From positions 9,243,001-9,307,000 of the forward strand of contig OX637332.1 in the NCBI GenBank assembly GCA_951799405.1: a stretch of DNA of 64,000 bases. Direction: 5' to 3'. The translations under genes were made by a program, and so were the position numbers. Numbering within the stretch: position 1 is the stretch's first letter; each line of letters starts with the position of its first letter. The stretch comes from Agapetus fuscipes. Lineage: Eukaryota > Arthropoda > Insecta > Trichoptera > Glossosomatidae. The notes below the pieces were generated by a model that worked only from the letters and a program-made list of their open reading frames with translations, searched no databases and was not told the DNA's origin. Positions 33,049 through 43,339 of this stretch are shown one piece after another.

Positions 33049-33400
33049 CTATCTAATTACATAAGCTTTATTGTGAAATAAATACATCGTTGGTATTAAT
33101 CACCATAACATTACTCTGTACTTACATTAACTCTGTAGCTATTGTTTTGTGAAAAGAAAAACAATTGGTATAAGATCGCCCATTTTAACTTTTGAAATTA
33201 AAAGTTAAGCCATTATTTGTAGGTAATTTTCTAAAGATAAATATACTGACCTTGATACGAAAATGAAAAAGTCTGTCTGAACATTTACATTTACATTACT
33301 ACATTTAATTCATCTAGGAAAAAGCAGCTTACATTTTTAAACTTATTTACCTCTTGGGATTGAACAACCTGTATGAAATATGCCATCATTATCATCTATT

Positions 33401-33637
33401 ATAAAATATAATCAAAGCTTCAAATATATATTAACATTTACAATTCATATTAAATGCATGCCCACAAACAGACGCGTGTAAGTTCAAGCTTTCAAATGCT
33501 GCATGTGTACTAACTTCAAATGAACATTAGCCCTGCAATTTTTTCCGACGTTCCCTGAAACAGGGATGGCATTGACACAGTGAACCATTTTTTACAGTAT
33601 GGGTGATCAGCGTCATACCAACCTATAAGTCAAGCAA
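33401..33637 (-). repeat. Element B copy
   Basis: Full length but diverged; ends ACCAACCTATAAGTCAAG. Confidence 0.87.
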
Positions 33638-33639
33638 AA

Positions 33640-34427
33640 ACAATGGCACTAAGCCCATCGGTGCTTTTAATCTCCTGTAGAAGTTGTCCCCACCTTTCCC
33701 GCTCCCTCACGTGACGGAATATAATAATTTTTTATTTTCAATTTAATCAAAACGATTTTCTGAATTTTTTGCAGATTTACGTTTGCCAGAAATTTCAAGC
33801 TCGGCTCGGCAAAAGTATGCATTATTAAGTAGTGGATTTTGAAAGTAAACATTCGCGGGATGTGGGATGAAAGAAAAAATAAACTTCGGGAACCAGTTCT
33901 GGCTTGCTACGTTTCCCAAGTGTAAAGCTTTGCTCTAAAACACAACCAAATCGTTTACTGAAAAATGTATAGAAACATAAACAGTGCGCTCTAGTGAGCG
34001 TTAAAGATTTTTATAGATTTTCGGTTAAACGCTTTAATATTCAGATCAAGCCCGTTCTGTAAACCTGGAATAAAATTTAACGTTAAAACTCAACCATAGC
34101 GCTTACAAAAAAATAATCCCAACTTAAACAGTGAGCTCTAGTGAGAGTTTTACCTTTCGTACATTTTTGATTTTAGGTTATTGTTGAATTGAAAAGTTCT
34201 GTTTTATACTTAGGGGAGTGCGGGCTTTCTCTGAATATTTTAGCCTGGAGAACAGTTACCGCGCCTCCGTGGAACTTTATGATGTATGCACGACATTTTC
34301 TTTGGTCTCACTTTGGTCTAGAGAAAAGTGCTTCTACGCCTTGAATAGGGAGTTCGGTTCCCGGAAACTTGAATACCGCTTTTGTAATATAACTCGAGAA
34401 GTGTGCACTGAATAGAGTCAAAATCAT
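33640..34427. other. Unassigned
   Basis: A moderately GC-rich block at 34215-34415 has one open frame without a supported start or splice site. Confidence 0.35.
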
Positions 34428-34520
34428 AGTGATTGACGCTTCTGATTTGTAATTAGAAAGTCGTGGATTTGATTCCCGGTACCGCCTTTACAATCAATCT
34501 GTGAAAAGGGAGGATGTGAT
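34428..34520 (+). repeat. SINE-C-like tRNA head fragment
   Basis: GATTGACGCTTCTGATTTGTAA then GTGGATTTGATTCCCGGTAC is a box-B-type head of a SINE-C relative. Confidence 0.5.
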
Positions 34521-34727
34521 TTTCGCTGTCGGACAAAAAAAACATTTTTATTATTGAGTTTTTGTACTTATAAATAATCTTATTTTAATGATTTATGTCA
34601 GATATAGCACAACAAGCCTTTGCTGGTTTTTTAATTATTTCAATTATGTTTTTGTACCAAGATGTATCATGTTAAAACTGTTTGTTTGCTATTTAAATAA
34701 AATAAATTTAAAAAAAAGTAAGAAAGA

Positions 34728-34925
34728 GCTATGCTACAGATAAGACTGACAGATCGGATACGAAATCGTAGAAGATCGGGGGTTCCTGACATAGTCAAAA
34801 GAGTGGCAAAGCAGAAGTGGTCGTGGGCAGGGATGAAAAGAGTGGTGGAATGGAGACGTCGTGAAGACAAAAGAACTAGAGGAAGGCCGCTTACACGATG
34901 GTCAGACGATATTAAAAGAGTTGCC
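34728..34925 (+). pseudogene. LINE-1f C-terminal region, interrupted by a SINE
   Basis: Reads RLTDRIRNRRRSGVPDI, VAKQKWSWAGM, VVEWRRREDKRTRGRPLTRW, SDDIKRVA, the characteristic post-RT tail of RTE/jockey-like insect LINEs. The reading resumes at 35360 with AGDWMQSAQDRDAW after the inserted SINE. Confidence 0.82.
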
Positions 34926-35359
34926 AACGTCAGTCAACGACGATACCATGTTGAAAGCACCGGTTCTCATCAGAACACCGAAGTTAAGCAACATTGGGCG
35001 CGGAGGCTACTTGGATGGGTGACTGCTAGGTACACCGCGTGTTGTTGGTATTTCTTGGACCGGTCCGTATTCCAGTGGCAACGCTTGGGATTCGTAAATG
35101 GAAGGTTGTGGATTCGAATCCCGGCGGAGCACTAAAATATACCATTTATATTTCCAAATATGCTTTTCACTGGGTTGAAAAATTATAAACCTTTACCAAA
35201 GACCGGTCACTGAAAGATCCATCCAACCTTACAACAACTGGGTCTTGCTTGAGAATTGGCGCTTTCTACAGCAACTACTAAGCTTGCAGAGGGCTTTTGA
35301 GGTGTGATACACACAAAAACAGCGCTCACCAAATAAATCATCCAAGTATTATTATTATT
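34926..35359 (+). repeat. Composite 5S rRNA + tRNA-like SINE-C
   Basis: A 5S-like head (34933-35048), a tRNA-like module (about 35056-35132, B box GGATTCGAATCCC), the SINE-C body and an (ATT)n tail. It sits inside LINE-1f with TTGC on both sides as likely target duplication. Confidence 0.88.
34933..35048 (+). pseudogene. 5S rRNA-derived SINE head
   Basis: About 116 bp matching metazoan 5S: GTCAACGACGATACCATG at the start, CACCGAAGTTAAGCAACATT, TACTTGGATGGGTGAC, and CACCGCGTGTTGTTGG at the end. It keeps the internal promoter region, but runs straight on into SINE sequence rather than a T terminator, so it is not a 5S gene. Confidence 0.9.
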
Positions 35360-35740
35360 GCTGGTGACTGGATGCAGAGCGCCCAGGACAGAGACGCCTG
35401 GAGAGATTTGGGAGAGGTCTATGTCCAGCAGTGGACAAGAAGAGTCTGACTTAGTGAGTAAGTAAAGTATATATATTATTATTATTGCTGGTGACTGGAT
35501 GCAGAGCGCCCAGGACAGAGACGCCTGGAGAGATTTGGGAGAGGTCTATGTCCAGCAGTGGACAAGAAGAGCCTGACTTAGTGAGTAAGTAAAGTATATA
35601 TATTATTATTATTGCTGGTGACTGGATGCAGAGCGCCCAGGACAGAGACGCCTGGAGAGATTTGGGAGAGGTCTATGTCCAGCAGTGGACAAGAAGAGCC
35701 TGACTTAGTGAGTAAGTAAAGTATATATATTATTATTTAC
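35360..35740 (+). repeat. LINE-1f 3' end in three tandem 127-bp copies
   Basis: Units start at 35360, 35487 and 35614. Each encodes GDWMQSAQDRDAWRDLGEVY and then VQQWTRR plus stop, followed by GTGAGTAAGTAAAGTATATA and a TATT run. Copies are almost identical. Confidence 0.95.
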
Positions 35741-35749
35741 GGTATTGGT

Positions 35750-35786
35750 ATATTATTATATTATACCAATACCGGTATCTTCATTT
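35750..35786. repeat. Hairpin, 13-bp arms
   Basis: CGGTATTGGTATA and TATACCAATACCG flank an 11-bp AT loop just beyond the LINE array. Confidence 0.85.
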
Positions 35787-36149
35787 TCAGCACAAGCATT
35801 GAAATTTCACTTTACGAATACCGTCATATTGACGGAGCCATGAGTGTGAGAGAGTGAATGCAGTATACAAGTTCACCTTATGGATTTATGTACGTCAGTT
35901 AAAATATCAAAAAGTTATAGCGGCTAAAAGTTTGCCGCACTTTCCTTCACGCGTGGCGCCGAGTGCCAGGAATCCCCGTATTGCTGAAAAACAGCGCGGG
36001 AAACTTTCCCCATACACCATTTATGAGAATACTTATTTTGTAGCGATGAATTTCATATGCTGTTTCTGGTGAAAAATGAAAAACATAACTTAGAAGGGTG
36101 AATAAGTTTTCTATTATTTTTTCATGTGGTTTATGTACGTACAGCTTAG

Positions 36150-36445
36150 ACCGCTTTGTTCCGTGGTTTAATGGTTAACGCTTCAGAATTGTAATCGGAA
36201 GGTAGTAGGTTTGATTTCTGGCAGAGCAGAATTTTGAATGTATTGTTCGCTAGTTAGATAAATAATTTATTTATTTTTAAATTATCTTTACAGAAGACTG
36301 GTCGCAAAAGGTCTATCCAGCCCTAAAGCAAATGTGTCTTGCTGGCCTTTTCTTTAGCGACAACTTTAATTTGAAATGGCTGTTGATGTGCAATTAACAC
36401 AAAATTAGCTCTCACCAAATAAACCATCCTAGTATTTATTTTTTT
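36150..36445 (+). repeat. Diverged SINE-C relative
   Basis: tRNA-like head (TCCGTGGTTTAATGGTTAAC, GGTTTGATTTCTGGC), body with CAGAAGACTGGTCGC and ACCAAATAAACCATCC. Confidence 0.75.
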
Positions 36446-36449
36446 AACC

Positions 36450-37400
36450 TTACCTATGCAAAAACCTAGAGTACCTTATTAATTAGGTATTTTGTGAATG
36501 GACATGAACTAGGCGCAAATTCCATAGAAAGCGAAGTTGTGATGTCATACGGCCACATTGAAAGAGAATCTTATATTTTCTTATTGGTTTTAAGTCCTTA
36601 TTGGAAAATTCATACATATTTTTCATTTCAAAATCAATGAGTTTCTTCGATGCTGTTGCGGATCAAAAAAATAGTTTTTTTTTACTTAAAAAAAAAGTTT
36701 TAATCTGAATTTAAATCTCGTCGGTATGTATATTCATAGCGTGTAGACTAAATGTTAATTTGTTTAAAAACTTATATTATTTGATTATACAAACATTCTT
36801 TACGCTGGACACAGTCAATATGGCAACCCTGTATCTTTTCCACTATCTTTTGTAAAGATTGAGAATGTCGTTGAATAGATGACGTCACTTGTGTTCTATA
36901 GAGTTGAGTTCCTCATCTAGGCGGCCCTTATCAAAGTAATCAATTTAAATCGGCGATTAGTCGGGCATACGTCATTTAAATATGAAAGCGGAAGCGACAC
37001 ACAGATAGGATCTCTTCTGGGGCGGCAGTGCCACGAAAACCTAGGCTGGGTTTCCTCTATACATATATACGAGTATGTTAATATGTTAGTACAAACTCTG
37101 TCGTTCAGAGCCATCAAATCCATGGATCATCTACCGACTAAATTGAGATTTTAATATAACGAAAAGGAATGATCCATTGATAGGCTAAATTTTTTTTATG
37201 CTTAATGTTTAATGACACGGTGAAAATTCATTAGTACCTATTTCAAAAAGATTGGAACAAAATGTTCCAACCCGTAGATTTTTATCTATCTTAAAATTAT
37301 TATTTGATGTAAGCCCTAAACTTAAGCAAACGTAGATTTCAGGAAAATGAAAAAAAAACAGTTGAGACTCTGAGCTTAAAATCTATTGTCTTTAAATCTG
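36450..37400. other. Unassigned
   Basis: A GC-rich patch lies at 36905-37060; neither strand gives a convincing exon. Confidence 0.4.
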
Positions 37401-37717
37401 TCTAGTCAATAACTCAGTTGGTAAAGTGTTTGCATTCTACGCGGAGAGTTCGGGTTCGAATCCCACTGAGGGTGTCACAAATGTTTTTTCGATTTGGTGT
37501 TTACATCAAACCGAAAATAAAATACCGGCAAGGCTTACTCAGCCTTCACAAGAAATGAGTACGAGCTCCCTCGGAAGCTTAGAAACACCCACTTCAACTG
37601 AAGTGGTGGCCTAAAGCCGGACCCCCTACCTGTAAAAATAAATCGGTTTACTCGCCACACGCAACTCTTTCGGGGAAAACGCGGTAAGAAGCTACTCTAC
37701 ATGTGTAGCTTAGCTGG
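37401..37717 (+). repeat. SINE-A copy
   Basis: Head with AACTCAGTTGGTAAAGTG and GGGTTCGAATCCC, body and tail complete. Confidence 0.9.
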
Positions 37718-38520
37718 AAAAAAAACTATAAATAAGCGATGTACATTTTTAATTCCGGTTTTGTATTCCGTTCCTTAAGTACTTATTAGAGCTTCTACTT
37801 TCATTACACTGAATCCAAGATGCATCTTTTTCGAAGACGTTTTGTGAAGGGTTTCAAACCACATTAGCTGCTACATATAGATCGGCTAGCAAGATAGGAT
37901 GCTACACCGACTTACATTTCATTATCCAGGGGTCTAATCTTCTGATCCGTAGTATAGAAAAGGATGAATTTTTTAAATTTTGAAATAGGGCCTTCCTGTC
38001 CCATCGCTTGTCATGAACAGCATTCATGAACCCTTAATGGACCCTAGATTGCTTCTGGTTTAGTTAAGATAGATGTGTGTAAGGAAATCGAATCATTTTC
38101 TGTCAGTCAAGTACTGATTAAAAGCTTATATTTGACTGCATATATATACTCAAGGCTCAGCATTTCCAAGCCTATTAAATTGAACTAAAATGCAATATTA
38201 GTTAAATTTCACTCACCGAATTCCGCCAGTTAACACATATTTAGTAACTAACGATTTTCAAGATAGTGTCATCTTCACTGACAGTAGATGTTTGTTTTAA
38301 ATGTAAGGATACATAAAAAAAATGCCGCCAAAGTAACGTTTTGTGTGTCGTTTTCCAGCTTTATGGTGGTAAGACATTTCATTTTAATGGCCGGTTTGTT
38401 TTCAAGATTTTGAATGGCGTTGTAATCATTTTTAAGATTTGGGGTGGTGCTTGTCACATCGGGTCTTTTCAGTTTTAAGTTAACATGAACTAAAGTATCT
38501 TGAGTCACTTAAAAATAATA
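37718..38520. other. Unassigned
   Basis: No supported gene or repeat. Confidence 0.4.
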
Positions 38521-38527
38521 CCTAGTA

Positions 38528-38652
38528 CCCTGTATTTTCAGCATATTAGACTTTCAGCTGATAAAATAAAACTACCGACACAATTGGCATAAGTGCGTCC
38601 TTTTCATTCAGTATAAAGTCGCTGTTTTAACGTTGAAAATATCGAGCCTTAG
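38528..38652. mobile_element. MITE-2 copy, diverged
   Basis: Shares about 85 bp with 28276-28407, including CCTTTTCATTCAGTAT and GTTGAAAATA. Confidence 0.6.
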
Positions 38653-38764
38653 AGCAGAATTTTTTTTTTTCAAACCACACTAGAACAAAGTTACAAAGTT
38701 GTAGAGAAGTTTGTTGAGAAGTACAAAGTTTGAAGAGAATTTAATTTTGATTTGTCATTGTCAT

Positions 38765-38803
38765 TGTCCTGAGGATGCCTTTTTAGGCGAAAACTGTTAG
38801 ACA
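38765..38803 (+). ncRNA. Hammerhead-type ribozyme motif, best-formed copy
   Basis: Stem I UGUC (38765-38768) pairs with GACA (38800-38803). Core CUGAGGA (38769-38775), one extra U, stem II GCCU/AGGC with loop UUUU, GAA (38789-38791), stem III AAC/GUU with a single U loop, and A17 at 38799. All invariant hammerhead positions (C3 U4 G5 A6 N7 G8 A9, G12 A13 A14, A15.1-U16.1, H17) are present. Followed by GTGAATTAAAACAG, a tail type shared by the other copies. Confidence 0.72.
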
Positions 38804-38943
38804 TATTTAAAATAAAATAATAAAAAAGTGAATTAAAACAGTATATTTATTTGATTAATTTCAAAGTTGTGTTAAAAATTGAATAGAAGAGTGTGTTTTA
38901 GAGTACAAAGTTTCTCTGTTTTTCTTTTAGTTTGATTACGTAA

Positions 38944-39069
38944 AATCTCAAATCACCATACAACCTGCAGCTTCTGCTGCTTTGCCGTCAAACAGGTGTG
39001 GCATTGACCAAAGTGAACAAATGTTTTATAACGTGAAAGGTCAACTTCATATCAACCTATAAATAAAGG
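38944..39069 (-). repeat. Element B 5' half
   Basis: CAAATCACCATACAACCTGC to CAACCTATAAATAAAGG; diverged. Confidence 0.72.
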
Positions 39070-39864
39070 CACAAAGGTTAGTCGCATTTCGATATAGGCA
39101 GTTTGTATAAAGAAAGCCACAGATCACTGAATATAAAAAGAAAGCAATGAGAAAAATAATTATATGTGAGTAGAATAAAAACAAAAGTAAAGTTGCATAA
39201 CGAATAACAAAGTAGGTATGTAATTATTTTTAAAACAATAGAGTTTCCCATATATTGTACAAACGACAATATGGCAAAAAATTCCAGCTATAATTTTATG
39301 CAAAATTCAATTAAATTCAATAAATTAATTTTGAACATAAACACAAGCAAAATATTATGAATTTCGTAATGCACTAATTAAGAACCATGTTCAATTTTGA
39401 ATATTTTAATTGTTCCCTTTGTGTGATGTCACGTCACGCAAAGGGTTAAAGTGTAAAAAAACTTGAAAACGCAAACTGTACGAATTTTTAGAGCATGCGA
39501 TTGTAGACTATAGTGTTTTAATTATTAAGGTTATTTTATTTTAGCTGTTAAAAGTACACAAGGTTATTTTTGGCTTGACAAAGCTCAATTCGTCAACCCT
39601 TTCGTGCCCGTAGAGATGTAGATAAAACACGAAAATATAATGATTATATTAAAAGGCACGCTCCCCTTATGTTTGAGCAAATATATTAAGTTATAATGAA
39701 TTCAGAACGGTGTAAAAAAATATGGGGAGACTGCTTTAAAATTTTACAGTTAAAAAATATATTATATATAAAGACCAGAAACATTTTAATGTACAATAAA
39801 AAAAAAAAATCATATAAAAAACTCGCTTTGATTTAAAAATGCAAAAAAAAAAGTTTCTTCGCAA
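39070..39864. other. Unassigned, with one palindrome
   Basis: A 31-bp imperfect palindrome CCCTTTGTGTGATGT / ACGTCACGCAAAGGG at 39417-39447; otherwise nothing supported. Confidence 0.45.
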
Positions 39865-40030
39865 GTTGATTTATTTCCTCGAGCGTTTTCGGTATAATCC
39901 CTTCATTATCAAGAGAACAACTAACAAATCTAAAAATACAGAATTAATTCAAAATATTTTGAGATAAGTCAGTTGTTCTCTTCATAATGGTGTGATAAAA
40001 CACCGAAAGCGCTAGAGGAAATAAATCAAC
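39865..40030. mobile_element. Inverted-repeat element, degenerate hammerhead-like
   Basis: 29-bp TIRs (GTTGATTTATTTCCTCGAGC type) enclose, on the plus strand, a hairpin GGUGU/ACACC followed by GAAAGCGCUAGAGG, and an inverted related copy on the left. The CUGANGA core is replaced by UUCAUAA, so activity is doubtful. Confidence 0.55.
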
Positions 40031-40075
40031 TCCTGAAAAAAACTGTATTTTTTCTTTTAAGTTAAGTTCAAACAG

Positions 40076-40190
40076 GGTTATTCACAACGCGTTTGATTCG
40101 TAGCTGATTCATGTACCATCGTTGTTTTGTTTTGAAAATTCATGCTAGATGGCGGCTGAGCCATGGATTTGCTATGTGTGAATAAAACCG
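40076..40190. mobile_element. MITE-3 copy
   Basis: GGTTATTCACAACGCGTTTG at the left, TATGTGTGAATAAAACC at the right, inner GGCGGCTGAGCCATGGATTT shared with 54989-55108. Confidence 0.65.
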
Positions 40191-40580
40191 ATACCTAATG
40201 ATCAAGTATCTTTCTGATAATTTCATTTGATTTAATGAATGATATACCGCATACATGCCAATAATTTCAAATATATTTCAATGAAAATACATGTTAATAA
40301 ATTTAAGTTTCCCATAAGTATATTAAATTTTACCTTCCCATGCTTTTTGTATTAAAAACTCTTATAATTGTTTTTTTTACCATCCTCGACTGAAACCCGA
40401 TATTTTACTGAACGCTCTAAGACATTTTCGAAGCCATATCCATTTCCAATTGAAATGAAAAAAATCGACTTTTATTACGTTCGGTATGAGGGTTTTCAAT
40501 TACCCAGCAATGTTTTTAAAAAAGTATTCACTTCTCTACTAAAATTAATTTTCAAATAAATTTCCTCTTTAATCAAAATC

Positions 40581-40822
40581 CCATTTCCCGTTTCGGTGTT
40601 TATTTCAAACCCCAAAATAATAATGCCGGCAAGGTTTACTCAGCCTTCATAAGAAATGAGTACCAGCTCTCTCGGGAGCTGGGAAAACACCACTTCAATT
40701 GAAGTGGTTGGCGTAAGGCCGGCCCCCTTACCTGTAAAAATAAATAGGTTCAACTCGCCACATGCGACGCCTTCGGGGATAACGCGGCAAGAAGTTACAC
40801 TATATGTGTAGCTTAGTTGCGT
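40581..40822 (+). repeat. SINE-A without tRNA head
   Basis: From CCATTTCCCGTTTCGGTG to ACTATATGTGTAGCTTAGTT. The body and tail are close to the 24793-25114 copy. Confidence 0.9.
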
Positions 40823-40892
40823 TGCCATTGAAAAGTATGCTTCAAGCATAATAAATAAAATCTTATTATGGGTTATTTCAATAAAAAACGCA

Positions 40893-40980
40893 ATTATTGA
40901 ACAATTCACTTCTTTTAGGTTTATTTTTGTACACAACTAGTTTTGGGGGGAAGCAGAACCTCCCATCTTCAGTAGTATTT
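40893..40980 (-). repeat. Hammerhead-like element, degenerate
   Basis: Minus strand: CUGAAGA (40972-40966), stem GGGAGG/UUCCC, CAAA in place of GAAA, self-complementary AACUAGUU, then AAGTGAATTGTTCAA tail. It directly adjoins the hairpin end of the repeat at 40983-41920. Confidence 0.45.
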
Positions 40981-40982
40981 TT

Positions 40983-41920
40983 ACTTTATAGCAGTCCGAA
41001 GGACTGTTATAAAGTTTTGATTTTCTTTATTTTTTTTGCATAATCCTCATTATAATACTGCTATGTAACAACAATAACCATTGCCTCATAATTTTCTTTG
41101 TTTTGGGGGTTGCCATACTAGAGAAAAAAAAAAAGTTAAATTTCTCGGCAGAGAAAGGGTTAACTAAAAAATAGTGTTCTACAATTGAAAAGCGTTTATA
41201 TATACCTACATATATGAATCATTACTTTTTTCAAAAAAAGATTATAAAGTATTGCCACCATACTAAGTGACAAATTTTCATACAAAAAATTATTGTAATA
41301 TTTTTGGTAGCAAAACGTCTAATACCCATAAATAAAGCTACATAACAATTCTCTCAATCAATTGCTATGAAACAACTATAAGCATTGCCTCTTAATACTC
41401 TTTGTTTTGGGGGTTGCCATACAAGAGAAAACAATATTTTAAGTTTTCCCGGCAGAGAACGGGTTAACTAAAAAATAATGTTCTACAATTGGAAAGCTCT
41501 TAAATATACCTACATACATTAATCATTACTTTTTTCAAATAAATATTATAAGGTGTAGCCACCATACAAAGTGACAAATTTTAATACAAAAATAATTTTA
41601 ATATTCTTGGTACTAAAACGCCTAATATAAAATACTAGGCTACGAGTCTTAAAATCTAGTAAGTTGTACCCATATAATAATCCATCATAACTATCCAAAA
41701 TATCAATGAAAAGTATAGGTACCCACCAAACAAAGTTTTAGTTTTGATACAAACGGGATCAATGATAATACTACAAAAAGACGATTGCTTAAAAAGATTA
41801 GCTTCATTACTTACACACAACTAAATGTTTTGTTATGAAAATTGGCTATGACCTAAACATGACCGTATTTTGTGCTATAAAGTCCTGTGCAGTCCACTGT
41901 ACAATTTATTTATTTGTGTA
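40983..41920 (-). mobile_element. Inverted, internally deleted copy of the 12318-14428 repeat
   Basis: Near-identical to 12318-13209, then joined directly to the terminal hairpin (CAGTCCTTCGGACTG, inverted). Two direct repeats with TTTGTTTTGGGGGTTGCCAT are retained. Confidence 0.9.
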
Positions 41921-42180
41921 TGGTATTGTTACAAACTATGGATTCGTAGTACCTGCGTGCGCCTAAGCACCACGCTGATGTGTGACGAACAATCTGGAAG
42001 TGTTTCGAAAAATCTATTATAGAAGTATCTCGAACACAAAAGAATCGTCTCTGACGCACATATATTATTAAACGAGCAAAGATTCTGCGGGGAGCCAGAG
42101 AGCCGCATTGAACATTGTGCCGCGAAGTCCTTATAAACTTGAGCGAGAAGAGTGACAGTACTGTGTAACCAGTATTGTGC

Positions 42181-42234
42181 AAAATAAACCTGATGATGAC
42201 CTACTAGGTCGAAAACGCGTTTGTAATTTATTTT
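42181..42234 (+). ncRNA. Hammerhead-type ribozyme motif with extended stem I
   Basis: Core CUGAUGA (42190-42196), extra U, stem II GACCU/AGGUC with loop ACU, GAA (42211-42213), self-complementary stem III AACGCGUU, U17 at 42222. Stem I pairs AC/GU and, past a 3-nt bulge, AAAATAA with TTATTTT. A bulged stem I is what natural hammerheads use for loop-loop contacts. Followed by AAAGATTTTAATC and GTGAAAATAAACAGTG as in the other copies. Confidence 0.7.
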
Positions 42235-42310
42235 AAAGATTTTAATCTTTTTAAATATATTTGAGTGAAAATAAACAGTGTTTTCTTTGAATTCCTTCAA
42301 AAAAAATTGT
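42235..42310 (+). repeat. 3' body of the hammerhead element
   Basis: AAAGATTTTAATCTTTTTAA and GTGAAAATAAACAGTG then TTGAATTCCTTC are shared with 14573-14716 and 55583-55671. Confidence 0.8.
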
Positions 42311-43225
42311 AAACTAAACAAAATAAATCTTGTTAAATAAATAAATCGCAGTTTAATTAAAAGAAATCCAAGTACAACCATAACTTTATATTGATGAGTA
42401 AGGACCATTTTAAAGGTTCACGTTTTTTTCTTGTCATATACATAGAACCAAGTTGCATTTTTCGTTTGAAAATTGAAATCTGCCAGATTTTACAGTTGCT
42501 TCTATCGACTCTTAACATGCTCAAATTTGTTACAAGCTTTTTTGACTGTAAGAATTTATTCATTATTTTCTAGTATTAGTTTAATAATTTTGCATTTATT
42601 TCTATAACAGTAACTGCAAATTCTAACGCATGATACTATGACATAATTCAAGAAAACAATTTACAGTCGAGTACCATAATATGTTATCTCGATGTGAAGA
42701 GGAATGCGCAATATAAACGTGGCTTATAAACATTTTTCCAAGCGACAACTTTCAGATTATGAAGTAAAATTCTTTCACACAGTTTTCCTCGTAGGAACCA
42801 TTCATCCGAGAGCATTTCCAGGTCATTTGTGGAAATAACGTCGTACACGATAGATAGGAAAGTTTTAGTCTTGTGTTTATCGCCTCAGAATCTATGTCAA
42901 AAGGTTGGAATGTCTTACAAAGCACAATAAAACTAACGTGAAATTTCATGTGCATTTAATAACAAATGGACAATTTATTTTAAAAGTGTACTCTGTACAG
43001 CATTGGAAAGCCTTTTTTAGGTGACAATCACGCGATAGCAGCATTTACAAAATAATTCATCATATTGGTTCGATTTTACAAGTATTTGCATACAATTTTT
43101 TTGCTCCTTCAATAGTAGGGATGGTTTGCAATAATATTTATTCGTTTTTTACGTCAATTTCCTCTATGCAGAGTCATCTATAATCAATACATTAAGTAAG
43201 AAAGATGAATGGTCATTTGTTTTGT
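42311..43225. other. Unassigned
   Basis: No supported feature; short opposed open frames at 42357-42573 look like chance. Confidence 0.4.
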
Positions 43226-43227
43226 TT

Positions 43228-43330
43228 GCGTAACTACATACAAGATAAAGCACACCTCAAATTAACATAAATCTTGCAATTCCTAAAACTTGGGTGGTAT
43301 TAGCACAATTGGACCCAGTTTTTACATGAT
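43228..43330 (-). repeat. Element B, diverged 5' part
   Basis: CACACCTCAAATTAACATAA and AACTTGGGTGG; a plus-strand element B tail (TATCTTTGCAACCTAGATTA) lies at 43737-43756. Confidence 0.6.
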
Positions 43331-43339
43331 GGGGGTCAA

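Noticed and set aside
34933..35048. A functional 5S rRNA gene
   Set aside because: It continues directly into a SINE body with no T-run terminator, differs from 5S at many positions and is embedded in a LINE.
41910..42408. Minus-strand open frames up to 159 codons
   Set aside because: They overlap the plus-strand hammerhead element and its tail, lack hallmarks of any protein and show AT-driven composition.
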